The notes under the pieces are model-generated. The model was not told where the DNA came from. It did not search any database and worked only from the letters and a program-made list of their open reading frames with translations. A DNA stretch of 64,000 nt. Origin: Hamiltosporidium tvaerminnensis. Its lineage: Eukaryota; Microsporidia; Dubosqiidae. Shown piece by piece: positions 1 to 10,205 of this stretch. The translations under genes were made by a program, and so were the position numbers. Each line of letters starts with the position of its first letter. Position 1 is the stretch's first letter. The stretch lies in NCBI GenBank assembly GCA_022605425.2, contig CM061247.1:917501-981500 (forward strand). The letters are read 5' to 3'.

Positions 1-2033
1 CATGGATTGATGTTAAAAAAGCTTATGATTCAATAGATTATGCTTATTTAACTCAATGCATTGAAAACCTTAGTTTACCTGATTGGATCCTGAAATTTAT
101 TAAGGTAATTATATCAAAATGGAAAATTGATATATCAGTAGGAGCTGAAAAAATCATGAGCAAGAAGATTGAGAGAGGGATTCTGCAAGGAGATAGTTTG
201 TCACATTTGTTGTTTGTGCTGTGTATGAATCCATTGAACCGAAAGCTTAATGAAAAATACACAAAAGTGACAGTACAAACAGATGCAGAATCCCATTCTA
301 CTAATCATCTCTTGTTTATTGATTATCTTAAGCTCCTTGCAAAAGACAGCTCCACATTGAGTGCTATGACAGGCGAGGCAAAGGAATTTTTAGAGGTGAT
401 TGGCTTAGAGATTAACAAAGAGAAGTCAGCCACAAATGATACGTGTTGTGAAGATACTGCTACTCTTCTAGAAGGTGTTAGTGTTTACAAATATTTAGGA
501 ATAATAGAAGATAGCAGAGGAATCCCAACACGTAGCTCATTTGAAGAAGTACAGAGCAAACTTATATCAAGAGTTGAAAGACTTTGTCACACTAGATTAA
601 ATGCAAAAAATTTATTTTCTGCAATCAATCAACATGCGATATCGTTAATCAACTACCACATAGGAGTACTTCGACTTGAACCGGCTGACTTCTCTAAGTT
701 AGATGATGCAGTGCGTGCGGTGTTGGTTAAAAATAAGATACATCTCCGCCCAGGATGTAAAGAGCGGTTGTATCTTCCTAGAACAGAACTTGGAAGAGGC
801 CTACATAGTGTTGAGTTGCGAAGCGAACATATGCTTCTGCAACTCTTGGATTGTCTGGAAAAAAGTAAAGAAATATCAACTAGACGAGCAGCAATCCTCA
901 AGGTGGAGAATAATAATAAAACCCATCTTGCACTAATAAAAGGCTTCTTAAAAGTAAAGTACAGGTTGGTAGAAGAAGTCACTAAGAAAAGTTTAGAAGA
1001 AGCTCAACTTGCAAAACTATATAACGAAATAGAAAAACGAAAACTCCATTCAAAGTTATATAATGCAAGGAAAAATGAGCTTGTGTGTGTTAGTGACTCT
1101 TCAAGATGGCTAAAGAGAGGAAATATTAGGCCACGAAATGAAGCTGTGTTCTGCTATATCCAGGATAGAAATGTATTCTGGGGAGCAGATGGTGTGTGTC
1201 AACATTGCGGGAAGTCTGGTAAGACTGTGGATCATCTAGCAACTAGATGTGAAAAAATGCTAGGCCATGATTACACTAGACGGCATAATGAAGTGGTTAG
1301 ATGCCTACACCTTCTCCTTCTAAATAGATATAAGTTTAAGTCTTCAAAACGAATAAGGAGCCACTCAGTTCAAGAAATTCTTGATAATGAGTATGCAGAG
1401 ATAAGAGTGGACACCAGAATTAAAACTGATGTTAAAATTCGGAATAACAGACCGGACATATTTATTTTAGATAAGAAGAAGAATAAGATAACACTCATTG
1501 AAGTAGGAATCACTTCCCAAGATTCACTTCAAATAGTTGAAACTGAAAAACTTAGGAAGTATGACCTGCTAGCCAATGAGTTGGGCCTTATTTATAAGTG
1601 TAGTGTTGAGATAATCCCTTATGTGATGACCTGGGACGGTATTGTGACAAAATACCATAAATCTCATCTTAAAAGACTAGAAATACCCATGAATGTAGAA
1701 GCATACATTCAGTCTATAGTACTCAAGAAGACAGTCGAAACAATTTCCTTTGATCGACGAAGAGGACTTGAGTCAGGACTAAATGCCGAAGAGAGCTGGG
1801 AAAGAGCGTCAGTGAGTGTTATTATGAGATCAGAGATGCATGAGGAACCAATACCCCCTTTAAAAGAAGCGAAAACAGAGGAAGATGGTGCCAAAAATTT
1901 TAAACCAAAATATAAAGCCCCCTTTATTTTACAAGAAGGAACCACTTTAGAGGAACCGACCAATAACATAAATGAAGAGTCGGATTTGGAAGAAGAGACA
2001 AAAGTGGTCAAAGAGGTAGAAGAAAACATGTAA
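1..2033 (+). CDS. Retrotransposon Pol (RT C-terminal half + CCHC + restriction-like endonuclease), 5' partial
   Basis: The frame is open from base 3 to the TAA at 2031-2033 (about 676 residues), so the ATG at 156 is internal. Seen in order: RT motif A WIDVKKAYDSID (bases 3-38), motif B GILQGDSLS (from about 180), a motif C region FIDY (315-326), a C-x2-C-x8-H-x4-C knuckle (Cys codons 1197, 1206, His 1233, Cys 1248), RHNEVVRCLH (from about 1281), and an endonuclease core RPD at 1449-1457 followed 14 residues later by Glu at 1500. The WIDxKKAYDS and RHN...LH signatures favour the R4/Dong group over true R2 (family knowledge). The tail is acidic and lysine-rich. Oddity: the expected second catalytic Asp of motif C is Tyr (324-326, GAT to TAT), while copy C keeps Asp-Asp there. 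The protein is therefore probably inactive despite its long open frame. Confidence 0.88.
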   Translation, partial: WIDVKKAYDSIDYAYLTQCIENLSLPDWILKFIKVIISKWKIDISVGAEKIMSKKIERGILQGDSLSHLLFVLCMNPLNRKLNEKYTKVTVQTDAESHSTNHLLFIDYLKLLAKDSSTLSAMTGEAKEFLEVIGLEINKEKSATNDTCCEDTATLLEGVSVYKYLGIIEDSRGIPTRSSFEEVQSKLISRVERLCHTRLNAKNLFSAINQHAISLINYHIGVLRLEPADFSKLDDAVRAVLVKNKIHLRPGCKERLYLPRTELGRGLHSVELRSEHMLLQLLDCLEKSKEISTRRAAILKVENNNKTHLALIKGFLKVKYRLVEEVTKKSLEEAQLAKLYNEIEKRKLHSKLYNARKNELVCVSDSSRWLKRGNIRPRNEAVFCYIQDRNVFWGADGVCQHCGKSGKTVDHLATRCEKMLGHDYTRRHNEVVRCLHLLLLNRYKFKSSKRIRSHSVQEILDNEYAEIRVDTRIKTDVKIRNNRPDIFILDKKKNKITLIEVGITSQDSLQIVETEKLRKYDLLANELGLIYKCSVEIIPYVMTWDGIVTKYHKSHLKRLEIPMNVEAYIQSIVLKKTVETISFDRRRGLESGLNAEESWERASVSVIMRSEMHEEPIPPLKEAKTEEDGAKNFKPKYKAPFILQEGTTLEEPTNNINEESDLEEETKVVKEVEENM

Positions 2034-2073
2034 AAATGGTAAAAAATATTTTAACCCAGAATTTTATTAAATA
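1..2073 (+). mobile_element. R4/Dong-like non-LTR retrotransposon, copy A (5' end outside window)
   Basis: This is the 3' part of a non-LTR retrotransposon that enters from the left edge. It carries the second half of the reverse transcriptase, a CCHC knuckle and a restriction-like endonuclease, then a short 3' UTR ending CCCAGAATTTTATTAAATAA. The same 3' end is found in copy B near 42232 and, in reverse, in copy C near 53701. The sequence right after the end matches the right arm of the hAT-like repeat at 20.7 kb, so A appears to be inserted in or beside such a repeat. The 5' boundary and any left target-site duplication lie outside the window. Confidence 0.9.
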
Positions 2074-2290
2074 AATAGAAAGATCGTTGATATACATGTC
2101 TATTTTCATGAACATTTATATGAAACTTTAAAAATTTAATTTAAAAATATTAATAATTAAAATTATGAAACATTTTTGAGTATATTGGCACAAAAAGATA
2201 TGAGTGCTAGGCCAGCCAGACTTTTTTTTAGAGGTCAATGTAGTTCGTGGCGCAAAAGTTTGGAGACTTCTGTTATAGACTTCTATCTAT
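2074..2290 (+). repeat. hAT-like repeat, right arm only
   Basis: About 215 bases align by eye with 20695-20900. Shared stretches include atagaaa-atcgtt-atata, tgaaactttaaaaat, and an end of the form gactttttttagag-caatgt followed by a degraded version of the acccgcgag motif. It starts exactly where retrotransposon copy A ends. The left arm is not seen in this window; it may lie beyond the left edge on the far side of element A. Confidence 0.55.
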
Positions 2291-3353
2291 GATAACATGT
2301 TATAGAATATATGTGCTCTGTTTTGTAGTTATATCTTTATTGTTCTAGGATCATAGTTCAAGCAATTTACGGTCCTAGATTTTGATTTTACCAGGTTTTC
2401 TATAAAATATTTGACTTTGACTCTTAAAATCTTAAAAAACCAATTCTTCAGTTCCAGTCCCGAGATTTATTTTATTATACGTAAATTAATTTTCTCTCGA
2501 ACTGATATAGAATCTATCGATTTCCTGAAAAACTCTTAATATGAAGATTTTTGGTTCAACTTGGCTCAATATTTTTGTTTCTTCAGTTTTTTCATTCTCG
2601 CTTATTGAGGGTTATTTTTTTAACTTATTTATAGTGCTGCATGACTAAATAAATAATTTAAGTGCTGAAAATCTGTGAAAAACCTTTTAGGCAATACCTA
2701 GGTCTTTCTTTCCCAAATTAACCACAAATTTTGATACGACAATTTTTCGGATTCTAATAGTCTAGAAGTAATGTAAAGCCATCAGTCTTTATCTAATGCA
2801 AATGTTCCATGCAAATATTTGCGGTGTAATTTTTTACGTAAAATATAAGATCTTCGATATAAAGTGTTAAATAGATCAATTGTCGGTATAAGTGATAATA
2901 CAGTGAAATATGCAATAATATCAGCCTCTTTTTATGTAGTTTGAATCCTATGATTAGAATCATTTAAGAAGGCTAGTTTACGATTGATGTACACTCCTTG
3001 TATTTTATAACATTTTCTGACTTTTATAATATTTTTCGTATCTTTTTGCGCCAATTTTATATTATTTTTGAAATTTGCGTTATCAGCTTTAATATTTATT
3101 TGATTAAAAAGACAGAGTTGATCTAAAGTTTCTATTTTTAAGAGTATAAATCAAAAAAATGGAATCAACAAGAAATATTCAATCAGTGGAATTTCTAATA
3201 AAAAAATTATTCATCTAATGCATTTGAAGTTTTTAATATCATAAAAATGCATTTTTTTATATTTAATTTAAATTTGACAGTTTTTTTTCTTTCAATTTTT
3301 TTATTTTTCCATATCTGGAATATATGTTAGTATTTAATCAAACCACAAGCTTT
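2291..3353. other. A+T-rich intergenic stretch, no gene seen
   Basis: About 1 kb without a supportable ORF. Stops are frequent in all frames and homopolymer T and A runs are common, especially just before the secreted-protein gene that follows. No repeat family of the window was recognised here. Confidence 0.5.
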
Positions 3354-3355
3354 CA

Positions 3356-3358
3356 CCC
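3356..3358 (+). promoter_or_regulatory. CCC start-proximal motif of the secreted-family gene
   Basis: CACCC directly precedes the ATG at 3360. Microsporidian genes often carry a CCC-like motif within a few bases of the start codon, so this supports 3360 rather than the upstream ATG at 3324. The paralogue at 6172 has a weaker AATCCTTATG at the same place. Confidence 0.55.
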
Positions 3359-3359
3359 T

Positions 3360-4685
3360 ATGCTTCTTAAATCTTTTCTTATCCTGGTTCTTGGGTATTA
3401 CAAATTTACTATTCAAACAACTTCTGATCAAGAAGAATTATTATCTAATGATGAAATAGATAATGATAATTTCGTTAGTGAAGAATATTTGTGGAATCAG
3501 TTGACTGATTTTTCTAGAAACTGTTTAAAAAATGCTATTGAAAAAAATAATATCAAATCAAAAAATTTTCTTTTAAGTATGCAAACATCTTTTGATAAAT
3601 TTAATGAGAGAAAAGAACCTTTTAAAGTATTATCAAATAATCAACTTTGCTTCGTTTTATTTTTCAAAGTAAATGAAGATTTTGATACAAATGATTTTTC
3701 AGGTTTAATTTATGAAGTAATCAATACATCGAATAGATATATTAAAGATCTCTTAAAAAAAAATCCAATTTTAGCAAAATATGCCAATTCAAATCAGTTG
3801 AAGAATTCTTACGAGCTTTTTATTAAAGAAAAACGTAAAAATTCTAAATTTTATTTATGCATCGGCTTTAAAAAAGCTATCAAAGAAATAATAAATATAG
3901 ATCGGTTTAATAAAGTTAAGAAAAGGTTTTTCTGGAAAAAAAGAAATTGTGATTTGGAAAAATCATTCTTTGTTGTTTTTAGTGATTATTTAAACGAATA
4001 TGATCAAATAACACTTTATAAAGCAGTTAAGCGGACCTCAAGAAATTATGATCCTAAATGTTTGAATCTACATATTTTTTTAAAAAAAAGAAAAAGTATA
4101 ATTGATTCTTTGAGTCTTTTATTTGACAAAAGTTCACATCTATCGTATTATACGAGATTTTCAGTCTTTTATTTCGGAAAGATGGAATTACGCTATCATG
4201 AGCACATCGAAACATCTCTAAATAAAAATCATGAAAGTATTTGTTTGCTTGAAACAAATCTTTTGAAAAACTCCTCAATCAACAGCCAGAAAAATATTTA
4301 TAAGATATTTTCATTTGATGTTTTCGACAAAAAAGATTTTTTTGATTTAATTATTACGAATAATTTGATATTTAAATCATTTTTTAATTTAAAATTTTCT
4401 ATTTTCATTGAAAAATATAAAACAAATAATCGAAACAAGGTCCATAAAGAAATCATATTTTATATTGTTCTTGGGCTCAATGATATTAAAAAATATAAGT
4501 TTACGCTTAAGTTAAATCTAGATAATGAAATAATGAAATTTAAAGTCAAACGTTATTTAAATGGAGAGACCAAATCAAATAAAATAAAAATCGAACAAAT
4601 CGCAGAAATGGGTCTCATATTAAAAGAGATAGCATATGAATATGAAAGAATGCCTCTAAATATCAGTTTTTTCCAAAATAATTAA
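3360..4685 (+). CDS. Secreted protein of a local three-copy family, intact copy
   Basis: A 441-residue protein, rich in Lys, Asn, Phe and Ile, that I do not recognise. The first 20 or so residues (MLLKSFLILVLGYYKF...) look like a signal peptide, and no later membrane span is obvious, so secretion is likely (inference). Two paralogues follow downstream. All three share EEYLWNQLTDFSRNCLK-like sequence after the signal peptide, a block around FFVxFxDYLxEYDQ in the middle, and a SFFNLKFS-like block nearer the C-terminus. The start at 3360 was chosen over 3324 because homology with the second copy begins there and a CCC motif sits right before it. Secreted lineage-specific families in microsporidia are often host-facing, but nothing here proves that role. 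Confidence 0.8.
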   Translation: MLLKSFLILVLGYYKFTIQTTSDQEELLSNDEIDNDNFVSEEYLWNQLTDFSRNCLKNAIEKNNIKSKNFLLSMQTSFDKFNERKEPFKVLSNNQLCFVLFFKVNEDFDTNDFSGLIYEVINTSNRYIKDLLKKNPILAKYANSNQLKNSYELFIKEKRKNSKFYLCIGFKKAIKEIINIDRFNKVKKRFFWKKRNCDLEKSFFVVFSDYLNEYDQITLYKAVKRTSRNYDPKCLNLHIFLKKRKSIIDSLSLLFDKSSHLSYYTRFSVFYFGKMELRYHEHIETSLNKNHESICLLETNLLKNSSINSQKNIYKIFSFDVFDKKDFFDLIITNNLIFKSFFNLKFSIFIEKYKTNNRNKVHKEIIFYIVLGLNDIKKYKFTLKLNLDNEIMKFKVKRYLNGETKSNKIKIEQIAEMGLILKEIAYEYERMPLNISFFQNN

Positions 4686-5024
4686 ATTTAAGTTTTAAAG
4701 ATGTAAGTTTATTTTAATTTTTAGAAATCATTAAATTTCTATAAATAATTTATTTAAAATCTATAATTATCGATATAAATACGATGCATTTTGCAATGTA
4801 AATATTTTTTTATAAATAAATTCGAGAACCAATCAGAATAACTGTATATTTATGATCTTAATTTTTAAAAACAATTTTTAAATTTCGATTACTACAATAG
4901 CTCATAGATCTTGTTTTTTTCTCAATTAGCGTATCGAAACTAGAAGCAATTATTTTTTTTGTCTTATTAATCGAGTAAAAATATTTATGTCGTTATATTT
5001 CTTAAATTAATATTTATACATGAA
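4686..5024. other. A+T-rich spacer
   Basis: Runs of A and T with no ORF of note between the secreted-family gene and the first WR1 repeat. Confidence 0.4.
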
Positions 5025-5700
5025 TATCACATCTTTTTATGCCAGCCACAAAGGATAGATTTTTTTAGAAATCAATGTATGTCTGCGTTTTACCTAAATA
5101 ACTGGTTCCTTAACATTTCATTGGTACCTCATCAAATCCTACATACCGAACCGGTTCAGCCGAGGATGTGCCGAACTATTTTAATGAGCGAGGTAGTTGC
5201 CTAAATTTCATTAATGTTCGTTTCAGGTGTGTATTCGTAGTTCAAAAAATGACCACTGCTCATTTTTAAGCCAGAAACTTACCATCCTGCTTTACACTTT
5301 CCGAACCTAATAGACTTCCAGATAAGATATCTCGGTGACTTACATCGAATTTATCTAAACGAGCAATATAATATCAAATACATAACCTAAATATTTGCTT
5401 TTTGTTGTTGCTTCCAGACGTTAAGTCTTCCAAACTGTGTAGCTACACTAAGTTTTTTCTACATTATAATCCAAATTACTTGCGATTTCTATCATGATTT
5501 GGAATATCGCTACAGGAAAACAAACTTAACCTCGTAAGAAAATATTCAACGCTTTTTTGACTTCGTTTTTTTATTAAATTTACAGAACCACCGCAAATTT
5601 GTTGTGATTTTCGTCTTAACAAAATTTAAACAAAGCTTTGTACACGAATTAGACTCAATCATGGCCAAATAGATTACTTTTATTGTGATTAGCACCTTCA
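5025..5700 (-). repeat. WR1 dispersed repeat, copy a (diverged)
   Basis: A diverged copy of the ~0.7-kb WR1 repeat, oriented like the copy at 9480-10205. Shared pieces include the end tatcacatcttttta, tctgcgtt/acgcagtt near the end, and a middle part where attaatgttcgttt-caggtgtg matches cgttaatgtctgttg-aggggtgtg. The block around cgttaagtcttccaaa matches gcacgaagtcttctaaa. It is clearly more G+C-rich than its surroundings. The boundaries are approximate. Confidence 0.45.
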
Positions 5701-6171
5701 AGTCGAATTATTATTGGAGGAAATAGATAGGCAAAAATTGGGTTAGTTTTGACATATGAGTAGAATAGAAAATAAAAGAAACCCAAAGAGAATTTGTGAA
5801 GCAAGATACAAGGCAAAAAATCAAAAAGTGACGAAGACTAACTGTTTGACTCATTGAAACTGAGCTTCTATGAAAAAGTAAAGGACCCATAAATCCAGGA
5901 AACTGAACAGCAACAGAATATGTTGACATATTTGTTCCTTCTCAGCACTGACAGGTACAAGAGGAATAGAATAAGAAGGTAAGTAAATCGCTATCATCGC
6001 TTCAACATTTTTTCTAATGAAAGTATATAATAAATTAAAAAAATGGTTTTGACCACTATATCACCATTTTTATGATTTTATTAAAAAAAAATTTTCAATT
6101 TTTTTTCATTTCTCTATATTCGGTAATTTAAATTTTTTTGATATTTATTGTAGTTATTGGATTGAATCCTT
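5701..6171. other. Spacer with a weak coding-like patch
   Basis: The stretch 5710-5990 is less A+T-rich and purine-rich on the plus strand, which suggests an old relic. However, stops break every frame and I could not name a family. The rest, up to the second secreted-family copy, is A+T-rich. Confidence 0.35.
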
Positions 6172-7474
6172 ATGTTTCTTAAATTGTTTCTTATTTTGGT
6201 TCTTGGGTATCACAAATCTATTATTCAAGCAACTTCTGATCGAGAAGAATTACTATCTAAGGATGAAATAGAGAATGATAATGTCGCTATTGAAGAATAT
6301 TTGTGGAATCAGTTGACTGATTTTTCTAGAAACTGTTTAAAAAAAGTTATTGAAAAAAGACATATCAAATCAAAAAATTTTCTTTTAAGTATGCAAACAT
6401 CTTTTGATAAATTTAATGGGCAAAAACGATTTTTTGACGCTTCCTTAGAAAACAATTTTTATTTTATTTTGTACTTCAAAATCAGTGAAAATTTCGACTT
6501 TAAAAATCATTATACTTCAATTTATCAAGCAACCAATAAATCTAATAAATATATTAAATACCATCGAGAAAAAAATAAAATTCAAACTAAATTGTGGATT
6601 TCAAGTCTTTCGAAAGATCCTTACAGACTTCTTTTTAAAGAAAGATGCGAGAAAATGAAATATTATTTATATATAAGTTTTTTAAAAGATATTAAAACGA
6701 TTATAAATATTCATCGATCTAAAAAAAATCGATCGGAATTTTTAGAAAGAAAAGCAATCATTGTTTTCAGAACTCATTCTTTGTCGCTTTTAATGATTAT
6801 TTAAACGAATATGATCAAATTAGTTTGTACCATGCCGTTAATCTGGCACCTAAAAACGTTGAAAATTTCGAATGTTTAAATTTACACATATTTTTAACGA
6901 AAAAAGTCGATTTTTTTAATTATTTTGGGCAAGGATTTGATATAAAATCACTTGAATTATTTTTTTCAAAGTTTTCTATTTTTTATTTTGACAAAATGAA
7001 ATTGAAGATTGAATATCAAATCGAAATATTCACAAAACAAATACCCGATGAAAATATTTGTTTGCTTGAAAGAGATCTTTTAAAAGTTTCGGAAATAAAT
7101 AATCATGAAAATATAAATAAGGTATATTTTTTTTATATTTTGAGTAAAAATGATTTACTAGATTGATAAAAAAGAAAACATTCAATGTACATTCATTTTT
7201 TAATTTAAAATTTTCATTTTCAACCGAAATTTTTGACACAAAAAATGAAAAGAACGTTTATAAAAAGATTAAATTCAATATCTATATTGGATTAAATAAT
7301 ACAATAGAATATGCTTTTACTCTAAATCTGAATAAAAACGATGAAATGATTGAATTTATAGTCCAATCTTACTCATGTTATGCGAAAGAGCAAAATTCTT
7401 ATAGTTTTAAAGAGCTAACAGATATTAAAACTAAATTGAATGAAATAGCACGTGAGTATGAAAAGCAAGATTAA
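6172..7474 (+). pseudogene. Secreted-protein family, second copy, broken by two frameshifts
   Basis: Clear paralogue of the gene at 3360, in the same orientation and 1.5 kb downstream. It starts with a signal peptide (MFLKLFLILVLGYHKS...) and matches the intact copy over its whole length, but in three frames: 6172 to about 6770, about 6771 to 7160, then about 7163 to 7474. The first break, near 6770, is a one-base deletion (ttcag-aac where the third copy has ttt cgt aac). The second, near 7160-7166, shifts the frame just before the SFFNLKFSF block. The final stop (7472-7474) is close to where the intact protein ends. The flanking code is well preserved, so this is either a young pseudogene or a sequencing error at two sites. 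Confidence 0.8.
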
Positions 7475-9479
7475 TTATCTTTTTATAAGTAATTAATAAT
7501 CCTTTTATAAGTAATTAAAAATATTTTAAAAATTTAAAAGTTAAATTTATTTAAAATTTTAAACTGAACCGATAATTATTTCGTGTTTTATAATAAAAAA
7601 ATCTCTCTTGTATGTCTACACTGGATTATACTTTGGGCCAAAAGTAATATTCAACAATAATTGTGACTTTTAACTCATATAGTAGGTACAATACAAAGTA
7701 TATTTTTATAATTTTGAATAAAAACACAAACCTCTTCCAAAAAATAAAAAATTTAATAAAATAATATTGTTTGACTGACTTTTTTAAAAAAGAATAAAAA
7801 CTTAAAATTAAATGAAAGTAGAAGATAATAAAAGTAAAAATTAAAATGCAAGAAATCCTCCAAAAAAATCAGATATTTTAAAAATTCATGAAATAAACAA
7901 ATTTATAGAAAATAATTTATTTTAATTTCCCTGATTTATATGTTCTGCTATTTTTTTAAAATTTCTACATATGACTCTTTTCTGTATTTTAATTGAAAAA
8001 ATGAAAAATTCAGAAAGAAAATTAAATATAGTACAATATATACTAAATAAGCCTAAACTAGAAGTCTTTGTCTAGGGCTTATTTTTTTACTTTTTTATTA
8101 ATATATTTTAATCCTAGTTTATGCAATTCAACACGTGTGTATAATGAAGAAACACAAAAGGACAGAATAAAATAACTATAAAAAATTGTTTAATTTGTTA
8201 TCAAGTAAATATAATTAAAACGTGTATTGTGGATATCAAAGCCTGATAAAAATAAATAGAAGGAATAATTTTTAATTTATACCCGGAAATAATGATGCAT
8301 ATATGAGTCATATAGATTTTCTCACATCTATCTATTACATTATTATAAGATATAGAATAAAATACGACAGTGAATTATAGAATAACATAAAATAACTTGT
8401 ATAATGCGGTTTTTAATTTTATTATTCAAGATATCATAAAATATCTAATAATTATCAAAATCGGGTCGGAATTTACTTATAATTATTTTATATCGTTCAC
8501 CCAAAATTAATAACAATTTGTTGGTTTTTTGTGTATTTTAATTTTAATCAAAGAAAATTTCAAGCATTTCGATGAATCTTCTAATTATTTGATTTATTTC
8601 AGTATATTATTGTTATTTTAAGCCAGTTCCTCTGTTTAAAATTTTATATTCAATTCGGTAAATTATAAACAACCGAAATCGTTTTACTTCAAATAATTTA
8701 ACTAAATTCTCTCAAAAAAACTGCTTATTATCGATATCTTGCTTTATAGTTTCAAAAAAATGGGCAACCAAGTTTAAATATGAAAAAGTTGCAAAAAAGA
8801 CGTATGTGATTTACCGAAAAAATCTAGCGGTCAGTGTATAAAGTATAAATGGCCTTAAAACTGTTTAATGAAGTAAATATGGGCAACCGTGTTAAATTAT
8901 ATTATAAAATATCATTATGCCTCTGCATGGGCAGTTGTGTAGAATCTGTTAAAATACATACAAATCAACTAAACCCTAGCTTAGGTATGGGCAGAATAAA
9001 TATGAAAAAATATTTTTTTTTGAACAAAAACTTTATATTTCAGAAACCAAACCTTTTCTTCAAAAACCATATAATACCAATTATTGATTTCAAGTCTGCT
9101 CTTTATTGTTGCATTTTAACCGATAAATATATTTATAATAATCTATAAACCAGAATCTCGTTTTAACTTCTTAGCCCCTGATTTATACAAATTAAGATTA
9201 GTAGCACCCTCGGTGGAAGCGAATTTTCGAATGCATGCGTCTTAATCGACAAACATACATCTATAAATGCTACGTTTCTAATTCATAAATCGTTTTTACC
9301 ATCTATTAAATACTAAAGTTATAAATCTTTAAAAAGCCTCAGTGCCTTGAAATTATTAAAATAAATGAAAATCAATTGTACTTAATTATTAAGTGCTAAG
9401 AAATCTTAAATGAAAATATTTAACGAAAAAAATGCAAATTTATTGAATTTCTCGTAATGGTTGTTTAAGACAGTAAAAC
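7475..9479. other. A+T-rich intergenic stretch, no gene supported
   Basis: Two kilobases with only a short open frame (8849-9148, 99 codons) that has no recognisable domain and no CCC motif before its ATG. A phrase resembling atgggcaaccnngttnaaatat occurs twice, near 8760 and 8879, but no longer repeat structure was visible. Confidence 0.45.
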
Positions 9480-10205
9480 CTTTATTTAGAAGCATCACAT
9501 CTTTTTAAAACAGTGGCAGATTTCATATATGTTTTTTTGACATGAACGCAGTTCTAGGTTAAGATAAATAATTTGCACGCCAACACTCCAAAAGTACCCG
9601 CTGCGATACCTACTTCCCTAAGCCTTTCATCTAACAGGTGTTTAAAACCCAATTAATAAGCGTTAAGGTTGCCCGGTGTTCGTTAATGTCTGTTGTAAGG
9701 GGTGTGATCGAAGGCTAAGCCCCCTGGGCTTCCCCAAGACTATCCTGCATTCCCACTTCCCCACACTTTTTGCACCTATCAACTTCTAGCAGGAATGTAT
9801 TTCAGAGACTTAAATGAGGTTTAGCAAGACATTGCAATGTGATACCGACAGGCATAACCTGATACTTAGTTTTCCAGCTTTTAAATGGGTTTATTTTTTA
9901 TATCACCTAGGCACGAAGTCTTCTAAATGAGTGAGCAAGGCTAGGTTTCCATATTTTTACAAGGCAATTACTTACATGTTCAGCGGCAGCTTTTGATCCA
10001 ATTACATAAAAAACTACAAAATAAATTTGCAGAAATAGTTTCACTATTTTTAGACCTCTCCTCCTCATATAAAAGTTCATAGACCAACCAAGGATGTAGT
10101 GTGATTTTATTCCCACCAAAAATAAAAACAATCACCCTCAAACCGGTTTCACACACTCATTGTTAAACTGAAATTTTTTTTTGAGGTTATCCTCCATCCA
10201 CCGTG
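9480..10205 (-). repeat. WR1 dispersed repeat, copy b
   Basis: One of the two best-preserved WR1 copies; it is the reverse complement of 25115-25830. Recognisable blocks on the plus strand are agcatcacatctttttaaaa at the left end, cctaagcctttcatctaacagg, the core GGGCTTCCCCAAGACTAT (about 9727-9744), and ggttatcctcc at the right end. On the minus strand, 9907-10131 reads as a 74-residue frame containing KAAAE and WKPSLAHS. The copy at 25.3 kb preserves these residues in its own frame, so the repeat may once have encoded a protein. No terminal inverted repeat was found. Confidence 0.75.

Noticed and set aside
653-982. Minus-strand ORF of 109 codons under copy A
   Set aside because: Shadow of the retrotransposon frame; same for the frames at 53-262, 703-936 and 1709-2029.
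3324-3359. Upstream ATG start for the secreted-family gene
   Set aside because: The paralogue begins at the ATG corresponding to 3360, and the extra 12 residues would place polar sequence before the signal peptide.
9907-10131. Minus-strand ORF of 74 codons as an independent gene
   Set aside because: It lies inside the WR1 repeat and its counterpart in copy e is broken by stops, so it is kept only as a hint of past coding.
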